A stretch of DNA of 21,464 nt from DASPMP01 sp035758925 (GTDB lineage: Bacteria > Gemmatimonadota > Gemmatimonadetes > Gemmatimonadales > Gemmatimonadaceae): assembly GCA_035758925.1 (NCBI GenBank), contig DASTVV010000013.1:1-21464 (forward strand), read 5' to 3'. This document shows, piece after piece, positions 6,680-14,520 of the stretch. Below the pieces are notes generated by a model that made no database searches, was not told the origin of the DNA, and saw only the letters and a program-made list of their open reading frames with translations. Position 1 is the first letter of the stretch; every line of letters begins with the position of its first letter. Both the position numbers and the translations under genes were made by a program.

Positions 6680-7168
6680 ATGATCGAAGAGCTCAAGCGG
6701 AAGCTGAGCGATGAAGTCGAGCGGCTCCAGTACGAGCTCAACGTCACTCTTCCGAACGAGATCAGGAAGGCGGTGGAGCACGGCGACCTGCGCGAGAACA
6801 GCGAATACAAGGCGGCGCTGGAGCGGCAGCAATTCGTTCAGGCGCGACTCGGTCATCTGCGGCAACGGCTGAGCAAGTTGTCGTCCATCGACGTTTCGCA
6901 AATCCCTCAGGATCGCGTGGGACTCGGGTCTCGTGTCGTGGTGCAGGACGAGCGTACTGGGGAAAAAGAGGTCTTTCACCTGGTCTTTGGCGACGCCATG
7001 GAATTCGAGGAGGGCCATGTGACGATGGCCTCACCCATCGGCCGCGCGCTTCTCGGAAAGGCCGTCGGAGAGGAGATCATCCTCAGGCTTCCGGTAGCCA
7101 CTCGGCGACTGAAGCTCGTGGACCTCCAGACCATTCATGACGATGTGGGGACGGGGAACGGCAGATAG
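6680..7168 (+). CDS. greA: Transcription elongation factor GreA
   Basis: GreA enters the secondary channel of RNA polymerase and stimulates cleavage of backtracked RNA. The 162-residue product has the N-terminal coiled coil (1-75) with the acidic tip AVEHGDLRENSEYKAALE. D36 and E39 match the Mg-coordinating D41 and E44 of E. coli GreA. The C-terminal FKBP-like domain follows (GSRVVVQDERTG at 83-94; MASPIGRALLGKAVGEEI at 116-133). Length is normal. The ATG at 6680 is chosen because the N-terminus then begins at the coiled coil; a TTG seven codons upstream lies in the T-run of the leader hairpin and is unlikely. The gene converges on glpD with only 3 nt between stop codons. Confidence 0.95.
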   Translation: MIEELKRKLSDEVERLQYELNVTLPNEIRKAVEHGDLRENSEYKAALERQQFVQARLGHLRQRLSKLSSIDVSQIPQDRVGLGSRVVVQDERTGEKEVFHLVFGDAMEFEEGHVTMASPIGRALLGKAVGEEIILRLPVATRRLKLVDLQTIHDDVGTGNGR

Positions 7169-7171
7169 CAA

Positions 7172-8662
7172 TCACGGATCGATCGTGAATATCCGCGCGG
7201 CTTCCGCGTCGTAGCGCTCCAGTTCTTTCGCCTGCCGGACGGCATCCCAGCCGAGCAGGGACGACACGTCGCCGATGATGCCGCGCGCGGCGCTTCGCCC
7301 ATTGTCCCGTGTCTCGAAGGCAACGCGCGTCCTGCGGATGAGCATGTCGCCCAGGGTGCATGCCATTTCGCGCTCGACGGCATAGCGGATCTCGCTCCGT
7401 TGGTACGGAAGGCCCGGCACGACTTCGGCATCCGGCGGCGGCGGTTCCTCACGATCCACCAGTGGGCGATGCCGAATCCCGGCGCGGCTGGGTCGCATGC
7501 CCAGCGCCAGTTGGACGACGTTCACCACGTCTGTGGCCATGACGCGATACGTGGTGAGCTTGCCGCCGGTAATAGTCACCATTCCGTTGGAGCGTTCGAT
7601 CGCGTGTTCGCGCGATGCCTGAACGGACGTCCCCTCACTCGGGAGGAGCGGCCGGATGCCAGCCCACGCTGCCACGACATCCTCACGATGCAACAGCGCG
7701 TCCGGGAAGAAGGCGTTGGCGGCGTCCAGCAGATACGCGATGTCCCGCTCGTTGGCGCGCACGTTGTCCGGGGAGGCGTCGGTGAACGTGTCCGTCGTCC
7801 CGATGATCGCATTCGGCCCCGCCGGCAGCGCGAACATGACCCGCCCGTCCTTCGGATGGAGAAGGGTTACCGCGTCGTGGTTGCCGACGCGATCACGACT
7901 GATGGCGATGTGAGCACCCTTGCTGCCCTTGGTGCGCGGTCGGCCGACCGTATCCTCGAACTGCCGCACGGTGTCGCTCCACGGACCCGTCGCGTTCACC
8001 AGGACTCTGGCCCGGACCTCGAGCCGTTGTCCGGAAAGCGTATCCTCGACCCGCGCGATCCGTAGGTCGGTGCGTGACTGGTCAATGCCTACGAACGCGA
8101 CGTGGTTCGCGGCCACCGCACCGAGCCGCGTGGCATCGAGCACGTTCGCGAGTGTGAGTCGGGCGTCGTTCGTGGCCGCGTCAAAGTATCGAACGCCGCC
8201 CAGGAGCTGCCGCGGATTCAATCGCGGCTCCTTGTCCAGGACCTGCGCTGGGCGCAACCGACGGTGGCGCTCGACGTTGCGGAACATCGCCAGCAAGTCG
8301 TAGAGCGTCAGGCCGGCGCTCAGCTTCCAGAGTGCCAGCCGTTGTCCACGGTACACCGGCCACACGAACGGCAGCGGTCGCACCAGCTGCGGTGCCAGGG
8401 CCAGCAGACGGCGGCGCTCGGCGCTGGCTTCGAACACCAGGTGAAAGTAGCCGTGCTCGAGATACCGCACGCCGCCGTGGATGAGCCTGGATGACCGGCT
8501 GGACGTACCGCTGGCGAAGTCGTCCTTGTCGATGAGAGCTACCGCGAGACCGCGACTCGCGGCGTCACGCGCGATGCCGGCGCCGGTAATGCCACCGCCG
8601 ATCACGAGCACATCGAACGTGCTGCTGGCGAGCTGCTGAAGCTGCTGGGCACGCGTGGGCAT
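7172..8662 (-). CDS. glpD: Aerobic glycerol-3-phosphate dehydrogenase
   Basis: This FAD-dependent, membrane-associated enzyme oxidises sn-glycerol 3-phosphate to dihydroxyacetone phosphate and passes electrons to the quinone pool. The 496 residues show the N-terminal dinucleotide fold VIGGGITGAGIARDAA (20-35), the family block GTSSRSSRLIHGGVRYLEHG (52-71), NATGPWSDTVR in the middle, and GGKLTTYRVMA near residue 365. The GlpD C-terminal helical domain follows (EMACTLGDMLIRRTRVAFE). Length is normal. No glpK or glpF is in the window. It is divergent from fadI over a gap of about 60 nt, so glycerol and fatty-acid degradation could share control; no common operator is obvious. No Shine-Dalgarno is evident upstream of the ATG. 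Confidence 0.94.
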   Translation of the reverse strand: MPTRAQQLQQLASSTFDVLVIGGGITGAGIARDAASRGLAVALIDKDDFASGTSSRSSRLIHGGVRYLEHGYFHLVFEASAERRRLLALAPQLVRPLPFVWPVYRGQRLALWKLSAGLTLYDLLAMFRNVERHRRLRPAQVLDKEPRLNPRQLLGGVRYFDAATNDARLTLANVLDATRLGAVAANHVAFVGIDQSRTDLRIARVEDTLSGQRLEVRARVLVNATGPWSDTVRQFEDTVGRPRTKGSKGAHIAISRDRVGNHDAVTLLHPKDGRVMFALPAGPNAIIGTTDTFTDASPDNVRANERDIAYLLDAANAFFPDALLHREDVVAAWAGIRPLLPSEGTSVQASREHAIERSNGMVTITGGKLTTYRVMATDVVNVVQLALGMRPSRAGIRHRPLVDREEPPPPDAEVVPGLPYQRSEIRYAVEREMACTLGDMLIRRTRVAFETRDNGRSAARGIIGDVSSLLGWDAVRQAKELERYDAEAARIFTIDP

Positions 8663-8708
8663 GGCGATGGAATTGACGTCGAAGAATGGAAAAGGGGAAT
8701 TGGCTAGG

Positions 8709-8714
8709 TAACTT
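8709..8714 (+). promoter_or_regulatory. Candidate -10 box of fadI (leaderless geometry)
   Basis: TAACTT ends 7 nt before the ATG at 8722, the spacing expected if the transcript starts on the start codon. No good -35 box lies 16-18 bp upstream; a TTGACG at 8673 is too far. This pattern and the absence of a close Shine-Dalgarno support 8722 as the start. Confidence 0.35.
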
Positions 8715-8721
8715 CACCCCT

Positions 8722-10023
8722 ATGATCCCCTACGGCTCCAACGGCCGTCGCGTAGCGGTCATCGCTGGCGTACGAACGCCGTTCGCCAAAGCGGGAACCG
8801 CACTCAAGCACCTCAGCGCCATCGAGCTCGGCCGGATGTGTGTCGCTGAGCTGATCCAGCGCACGGAGCTGGATACAACGCAGGTGGACGCCCTCGTCTA
8901 CGGAACCGTCGTTCCGTCAGTCGTGGCGCCGAACATCGCGCGCGAGGTGTCGCTGCTTCCCCAGCTGCCAAAGGGCGTGGAGGCAGTCACCGTCGGAAGG
9001 GCATGCGCGTCGGCCAACCAGGCCATCACGGACGCGGCCGACCAGATCGTGCTCGGTCACCACGACGTCGCCATTGCGGGTGGCGCGGAATCGCTCTCGA
9101 ACGTGCCGATCCTCCACTCCCGGTCGATGTCGGACAAGCTCGTGGCGCTTTCCCGCGCCAAGTCGCTCGGGCAACGGCTGGGCATCGTCAGCTCGATCCG
9201 GCCGAAGGACTTCGTGCCCATCACGCCCGCGATCGCGGAACCGACCACGGGCGAGACGATGGGGCAGAGTGCCGAGAAGATGGCGAAGATCAACCACATC
9301 TCGCGCGAGGAGCAGGACCAGTTCGCCCTGCGCTCGCACCGGATGGCTGCCGTCGGCCTCGACGATGGACGGCTCTCGGCCGAAATAGAGCCGTTGTGGA
9401 TCCCGCCCAGGTACACCGAAACGCTCGCGACGGACAACGGGGTTCGGAAAGACACCAATATCGAACAGCTGCGCGCGCTCAAGCCGGTGTTCGACAAGAA
9501 GTACGGCACCGTGACCGCGGGCAACGCGTCCCCGCTCACGGACGGCGCGAGCGCGGTGCTGCTCATGAGCGAGGAACGGGCGCGAACGCTCGGACACAAG
9601 CCGCTGGCGTACATCCGATCATACGCGAACGCGGCGCTCGACCCCGGAGAGCAGTTGCTCATGGGCCCGGTGCTCGCCGCGCCCGTGGCACTCGCCCGGG
9701 CCGGGCTCGCGCTCAAGGACATGGATCTCGTCGAGATGCACGAAGCCTTCGCCGCGCAGGTGCTGTGCAACCTGAAGGGCCTGGCCTCGCGCGAGTGGGC
9801 CGAGCGCGCGGGATTCAGCAAGCCAGTGGGCGAAGTGGACCGTTCGATCCTCAACGTGATGGGCGGTTCCATCGCGATCGGGCACCCCTTCGGCGCGACC
9901 GGTGGGCGAATTCTCACGACGCTCTGCAACGAGCTCGCTCGCCGCGACGGTCAGTTCGGGTTGATGACGGTGTGCGCCGCTGGTGGAATGGGACACGCCA
10001 TGGTGATCGAGCGCGCAGCATGA
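8722..10023 (+). CDS. fadI: 3-ketoacyl-CoA thiolase (FadI type)
   Basis: Thiolase of fatty-acid beta-oxidation, cleaving 3-ketoacyl-CoA with CoA to acetyl-CoA and a shortened acyl-CoA. Starting at 8722 the product has 433 residues. The acyl-accepting Cys is C95 in VGRACASANQ, the His is H388 in IAIGHPFGATGGR, and the proton-relay Cys is C418 in CAAGGMGHAM; MHEAFAAQ is also present. Length and the loop GTVVPSVVAPNIARE match the FadI (trifunctional-protein beta) branch rather than the shorter acetoacetyl-CoA thiolases. An in-frame ATG at 8686 would add 12 residues with no family similarity. It overlaps fadJ by 4 nt (ATGA at 10020), consistent with a coupled two-subunit complex. Confidence 0.93.
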   Translation: MIPYGSNGRRVAVIAGVRTPFAKAGTALKHLSAIELGRMCVAELIQRTELDTTQVDALVYGTVVPSVVAPNIAREVSLLPQLPKGVEAVTVGRACASANQAITDAADQIVLGHHDVAIAGGAESLSNVPILHSRSMSDKLVALSRAKSLGQRLGIVSSIRPKDFVPITPAIAEPTTGETMGQSAEKMAKINHISREEQDQFALRSHRMAAVGLDDGRLSAEIEPLWIPPRYTETLATDNGVRKDTNIEQLRALKPVFDKKYGTVTAGNASPLTDGASAVLLMSEERARTLGHKPLAYIRSYANAALDPGEQLLMGPVLAAPVALARAGLALKDMDLVEMHEAFAAQVLCNLKGLASREWAERAGFSKPVGEVDRSILNVMGGSIAIGHPFGATGGRILTTLCNELARRDGQFGLMTVCAAGGMGHAMVIERAA

Positions 10024-12239
10024 CGGATATCGACGCCGTTATACCCGAATCGCCGCCTTTCGAGGCGCTCTCGGTGGAGAATCGCCACGGCATACTCATC
10101 GTCACGATCGATCAGCCGGGTGATGCCGTGAACAAGGTCAACCGCGCGCTCGGCGAAGAGATGGAGCGCGTGCTCGAGATGATCGAGCGCGACCGCACCG
10201 TGTACGCCGCCGTCGTTACCAGTGGCAAGAAGGACATCTTCGTCGCGGGCGCGGACGTCGAACAGTTCCTCGAGTTCAAGACCGAACAGGACGCCGAGAA
10301 TGCCAGCAGGTTTGGGCAGCGGCTGTTCAACCTCGTCGAGCGGGCGCGCGTTCCAACCGTGGCTGCCATCCATGGCGCGTGCCTGGGCGCGGGGCTCGAG
10401 TTCGCTCTGGCGTGTCGCTATCGCATCTGCACGGATGATCCCAAGACCGTGCTTGCGCTGCCGGAAGTCCAGCTGGGTCTCATCCCTGGCGCGGGCGGCA
10501 CGCAGCGCCTGCCGCGACTCATCGGCCTCCGGAACGCGCTGAACATGATTCTCGAGGGGAGGAATGTCCGGCCAAGGAAAGCGCTCCAAATGGGTCTCGT
10601 CGACGAGATGGTACATCCGTCGATCCTGATGGAGGTGGCCCTGCGCCGGGCACAGGAGCTCGTGGACCGCACGCTCAAGCCCAAGCGTGGCGTCCGCGGA
10701 CTGGCAGGCGCGGCGCTAGACGGGAATCCGGTGGGCCGCGCACTCGTCTTCAAGAAGGCGCGCGACATGGTGCTCGAGAAGACGGGCGGGCACTATCCGG
10801 CACCGCTCACCGCGCTCGACGCCGTACGAACTGGGTTGTCGCAGGGATTCGAGAAAGGCTTGCAGGAAGAAGCGCGTCTCTTCGGGCTGGTGGCGATGAC
10901 CTCGGTCTCGAAGGAGCTGATCTTCCTGTTCTTCGCGACGAACTCGCTGAAGAAGGACATGGGCGTCGACATACGCGGCGAAGCTCCGACGCCCATGCCC
11001 GTCGAGAAGATCGCCGTGCTGGGCGCGGGATTCATGGGCGCGGGCATCACCAGCGTCGCCGTGCAGCAGAAAACGCTCGTGCGGCTCAAGGACACCGACC
11101 TCTCGCACATCGGCAAAGGACTCGCCGCGGTGCGCGCGGTGCTCAAGGAACGGCTGGACCGGAAGCAGATCACGCGGCAGCAGTTCGAGGACATGCTCGC
11201 TCTGGCCGGCGGCACGATCGATTACTCCGGATTCGGCAACGTCGATCTGGTGGTCGAGGCGGTGTTCGAGGACCTCGCCATCAAGCATGGCGTGCTGCAG
11301 GTGACCGAGCAGCTGATTCCCGACTACGCGGTGGTCGCGTCGAACACCAGCACCATTCCGATCGCGCGCATCGCTGAAGGTCTGCAGCGCCGCGACCGCG
11401 TGCTCGGCATGCACTTCTTCTCGCCCGTCCACAAGATGCCCCTGCTCGAAGTCATCAAGACGCCGGAGACGGCGCCTGAGTCCATCGTCACGGCAGTGGC
11501 GTACGGGCGCAAGCTCGGCAAGACGGTGATCGTGGTGAACGACGGCCCCGGTTTCTACACCACGCGGATCCTCTCTGCCTACATCAACGAGGCCGGTCGG
11601 ATGCTCGACGAAGGCGTCTCGATCGACACGATCGATCGCTCCCTCGTGGACTTCGGATTTCCGGTTGGACCGATCACGCTGATGGACGAAGTGGGGCTCG
11701 ACGTGGGTGCCAAGGTGTCGCTCACGATGACCCAGGCGTTCGGTGCTCGCATGAAGCCCGGCGAAGGCGTTCGGCGTGTGGTGGAGTCGGGTCGCACCGG
11801 GAGGAAAGGACGTCGAGGCTTCTACACTTATGACGAGACCGGAAAGAAGGGCGGGGTGGACGCCTCGGTGTACGATCTGATTCACGAGGGTGACCGCAGA
11901 GCCATTCCCCAGGCGATGGGTCCCGTGATCGGCATCGAGAGAGAGGAGATCGAAAACCGCTGCGTGCTGGCCATGTTGAACGAGGCCGTCCGCTGTCTCG
12001 AAGAAGGCATTCTCCGCTCGCCACGGGACGGCGACATCGGAGCCGTTTTCGGACTGGGCTTTCCTCCGTTTCGCGGCGGCCCGTTCAGGTACATCGATTC
12101 GCTGGGCATCGACGAAGTGCTGAGCCGGCTGGACACGCTGGACGGGCGCTTTCCGGAGCGATTCAAGCCCGCCGCACTATTGGTCGAGATGTCGCGCTCG
12201 CGCGAGCGGTTCTATCCGGTACAGGGGCGGCCGGTCTAA
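10020..12239 (+). CDS. fadJ: Beta-oxidation multifunctional protein: enoyl-CoA hydratase/3-hydroxyacyl-CoA dehydrogenase (FadJ type)
   Basis: This 739-residue alpha subunit hydrates enoyl-CoA and oxidises 3-hydroxyacyl-CoA, feeding FadI. The crotonase domain (~15-200) carries HGACLGAGLEFALAC (E127) and LPEVQLGLIPGAGGTQRLP (E149), the two catalytic glutamates, with an almost FadJ-identical CTDDPKTVLALPEVQLG. A linker holds KKARDMVLEKTGGHYPAP. The NAD-binding domain begins at IAVLGAGFMGAG (331-342), with SNTS (441-444) and GMHFFSPVHKMPLLEVI (H465, E477). Two C-terminal 3HCDH domains follow (DGPGFYTTRIL; GFPPFRGGPFRY). Length is normal. Its frame stays open far back through fadI, but the ATG overlapping the fadI stop gives the correct N-terminus. 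No fadE or fadD lies in the window. Confidence 0.95.
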   Translation: MTDIDAVIPESPPFEALSVENRHGILIVTIDQPGDAVNKVNRALGEEMERVLEMIERDRTVYAAVVTSGKKDIFVAGADVEQFLEFKTEQDAENASRFGQRLFNLVERARVPTVAAIHGACLGAGLEFALACRYRICTDDPKTVLALPEVQLGLIPGAGGTQRLPRLIGLRNALNMILEGRNVRPRKALQMGLVDEMVHPSILMEVALRRAQELVDRTLKPKRGVRGLAGAALDGNPVGRALVFKKARDMVLEKTGGHYPAPLTALDAVRTGLSQGFEKGLQEEARLFGLVAMTSVSKELIFLFFATNSLKKDMGVDIRGEAPTPMPVEKIAVLGAGFMGAGITSVAVQQKTLVRLKDTDLSHIGKGLAAVRAVLKERLDRKQITRQQFEDMLALAGGTIDYSGFGNVDLVVEAVFEDLAIKHGVLQVTEQLIPDYAVVASNTSTIPIARIAEGLQRRDRVLGMHFFSPVHKMPLLEVIKTPETAPESIVTAVAYGRKLGKTVIVVNDGPGFYTTRILSAYINEAGRMLDEGVSIDTIDRSLVDFGFPVGPITLMDEVGLDVGAKVSLTMTQAFGARMKPGEGVRRVVESGRTGRKGRRGFYTYDETGKKGGVDASVYDLIHEGDRRAIPQAMGPVIGIEREEIENRCVLAMLNEAVRCLEEGILRSPRDGDIGAVFGLGFPPFRGGPFRYIDSLGIDEVLSRLDTLDGRFPERFKPAALLVEMSRSRERFYPVQGRPV

Positions 12240-12267
12240 GTTTCCTGTCTCACTGCATGGGTGGTTC

Positions 12268-14520
12268 ATGATTCGACGTGTGACGAGCGCGGCGTTGTTC
12301 GCTGCGCTGGCGATAGCTCCGCTCGCGGCGCAGCAGATCGGTAGTGGCGGCGGCGAGCTGACGGTCCAACGCATCTTCCGGTCGAGCGAGCTTCGTGGCG
12401 CTCCGCCGCCGAGCCCCGTGTGGCTGCCCGACGGAATCGCATACCTGGAGCTGCGACAGAACGCGCGGGGGAGCACGGAGATCGTGCGCGTCGACGTGCG
12501 CAGCGGCGCCGTCACGACGGTGGCCGGCGCGCAACAGCTCGTGGGCGACGACGGCAAGCCGATCGATGTCGAGGACATCCAGGTCTCGGACGACGAGAGT
12601 CGGATCCTGGTGTACCACAACAGCGTCCGGGTCTGGCGACGCAACACGCGTGGCGTCTACCACGTATTCGACGTCCGCTCGGGCAAGATGATCCCGGTGT
12701 CGCGCGCACCCGGCCTGCAGATGTTCGCCAAGTTCTCGCCGGACGGAAAACGCGTCGCGTTCGTGCGCGACAACAACCTGTTCGTGACGGATCTCGACTC
12801 GGGCCAGGAGACGCAACTCACGCGCGACGGCAGCGAGACGATCATCAATGGCACCACCGACTGGGTGTATGAAGAAGAGCTGGGGCTGGCGGACGCTTTC
12901 CGCTGGAGCCCGGACAGCAAGCGGCTGGCGTTCTGGCGCTTCGATCAGTCGCCGGTGGCGACGTTTCCGCTGGTGAACGAGCTATCGACCTACCCGAAGG
13001 TCGAGACCCTGCGCTATCCCAAGGCAGGCGAACCGAACTCACGGGTGCAGGTGGGCATCATCGACGTACCGTCGACGCCGATCGGCAGCGCAACGGGTTC
13101 CGCGGGCTATCGAGGCGACGTCACCTGGCTGGACGTCGGCAAGGGCAACGACCAGTACCTCGCGCGCATGGACTGGGTGGACAACGATAGCCTCGTCGTC
13201 CAGCGCCTGCCCAGGAAACAGAACAGTGTCGATGTCCTCATGGTGAGTGCCGCGACCGGCAAGCCGCGACTCATGATGACCGAGCGCGACACCGCCTACG
13301 TCGACGTCGAGAACGGCGAGCTTCGCTGGGTGAACGCCAGCCGGAACTTCCTCTGGCTCAGCGACCGCAGCGGATGGCGGCAGCTGTACCTGATCGATCG
13401 ACACGGCAAGGTCACGCGACAGCTGTCGTCGAACGGGACGGACGTGCTTTCGGTCGTTGGCGTCGATGAAAAGGGCGGCTGGGTGTACTACACAGCGGCC
13501 GCGCCGACGCCGATGGAGCGCAACGTCTATCGCGCCAGGATTGGAGGGGGCGCACCGTCCGAGCGCGTCACGCAGAACGGCGGCACACACACGATGATCG
13601 TCGCGCCACTCGGGCGCTTCGCCATCGATTCGTACAGCGACCTGAATACGCCCGCGACATCGACGATGTACGAGCTGCCGGCCATGAAGCAGCTGCGCGT
13701 GATGTCGGACAACGCGCCGCTCAAGGCCAGGCTGGCGGAGCTGCGGATCAAGCCCGCGCAGTTCTTCAAGGTCCCGATGCCGGACGGCACGCAGCTCGAC
13801 GCCTGGCGCATCGTGCCGCCCGACTTCGACAGCACGGGCGCGAAGAAGTATCCCGTGCTGATGTACGTCTACGGCGGTCCGGCCTCGCCCACCGTGAGCG
13901 ACGCGTACGGCGGGTCACGCTACCTGTGGCACCAGCTGCTCGCGCAGCGTGGCTACATCGTGGTGAGCATCGACAATCGAGGCGCTGCGTGGCGCGGCAG
14001 CGACTTCCGCAAGGTGACGCAGTACCGGCTGGGCATGCAGGAGTCGCAGGACCAGATCGACGCGGCCAAATGGCTGGGCAGTCGCCCCTACGTGGATGCG
14101 CGACGCATCGGCATGTGGGGGTGGAGCTTCGGTGGCTATCTCACGCTCATGAGCACGACACGGGGCGGTGACGTCTTCAAGGCAGGTCTGTCCGTCGCGC
14201 CGGTGAGTGACTGGAAGCTGTACGACACGATCTATACCGAACGTTTCATGTGGACTCCGCAGGAGAACGCGGAGGGGTATCGGGTCACGTCGCCGCAGCT
14301 GTACGCCGGCGGGCTTACGGCAAGACTGCTCATGGTACACGGCACGGGCGACGACAACGTCCACCCACAGAACTCGATCCAGATGGCCGACAAGCTCGAA
14401 GGCGCCGGCAAGGTGTTCTATCAGGTGCTGTATCCGAACCGCACACACGCCATCTCGGAACGCGGCGTGACTCCGCAGGTCTACGAAACCTTTACGCGGT
14501 TCATCCTGGACAATCTGTGA
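12268..14520 (+). CDS. Secreted S9 prolyl oligopeptidase, dipeptidyl peptidase IV type
   Basis: A 750-residue serine peptidase of the DPP-IV branch, which removes X-Pro or X-Ala dipeptides from peptide N-termini. Residues 1-21 form a signal peptide ending in PLAAQQ, so it is exported. An eight-bladed propeller follows, containing DWVYEEELG (198-206). Its Glu pair (E202, E203) matches the Glu-Glu motif that anchors the substrate amino group in DPP-IV enzymes and argues for dipeptidyl specificity. The C-terminal alpha/beta hydrolase domain has Ser S620 in GWSFGGY, Asp in GTGDDNVH (695-696) and His H727 in NRTHAI. The ATG at 12268 follows a GGGTGG ribosome site. It sits 28 nt after fadJ and its stop overlaps the next gene's GTG by 4 nt. 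Confidence 0.93.
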   Translation: MIRRVTSAALFAALAIAPLAAQQIGSGGGELTVQRIFRSSELRGAPPPSPVWLPDGIAYLELRQNARGSTEIVRVDVRSGAVTTVAGAQQLVGDDGKPIDVEDIQVSDDESRILVYHNSVRVWRRNTRGVYHVFDVRSGKMIPVSRAPGLQMFAKFSPDGKRVAFVRDNNLFVTDLDSGQETQLTRDGSETIINGTTDWVYEEELGLADAFRWSPDSKRLAFWRFDQSPVATFPLVNELSTYPKVETLRYPKAGEPNSRVQVGIIDVPSTPIGSATGSAGYRGDVTWLDVGKGNDQYLARMDWVDNDSLVVQRLPRKQNSVDVLMVSAATGKPRLMMTERDTAYVDVENGELRWVNASRNFLWLSDRSGWRQLYLIDRHGKVTRQLSSNGTDVLSVVGVDEKGGWVYYTAAAPTPMERNVYRARIGGGAPSERVTQNGGTHTMIVAPLGRFAIDSYSDLNTPATSTMYELPAMKQLRVMSDNAPLKARLAELRIKPAQFFKVPMPDGTQLDAWRIVPPDFDSTGAKKYPVLMYVYGGPASPTVSDAYGGSRYLWHQLLAQRGYIVVSIDNRGAAWRGSDFRKVTQYRLGMQESQDQIDAAKWLGSRPYVDARRIGMWGWSFGGYLTLMSTTRGGDVFKAGLSVAPVSDWKLYDTIYTERFMWTPQENAEGYRVTSPQLYAGGLTARLLMVHGTGDDNVHPQNSIQMADKLEGAGKVFYQVLYPNRTHAISERGVTPQVYETFTRFILDNL

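Noticed and set aside
8673..8701. TTGACG at 8673 as the -35 box of fadI
   Set aside because: No acceptable -10 box lies 16-18 bp downstream; the only plausible -10 (TAACTT, 8709) is 30 bp away.
9003..10019. Open extension of the fadJ frame back through fadI, suggesting a longer fusion protein
   Set aside because: The extension is Arg/Gly/Ala-rich frame shadow of fadI, and the ATG at 10020 gives a normal FadJ N-terminus with ATGA coupling.
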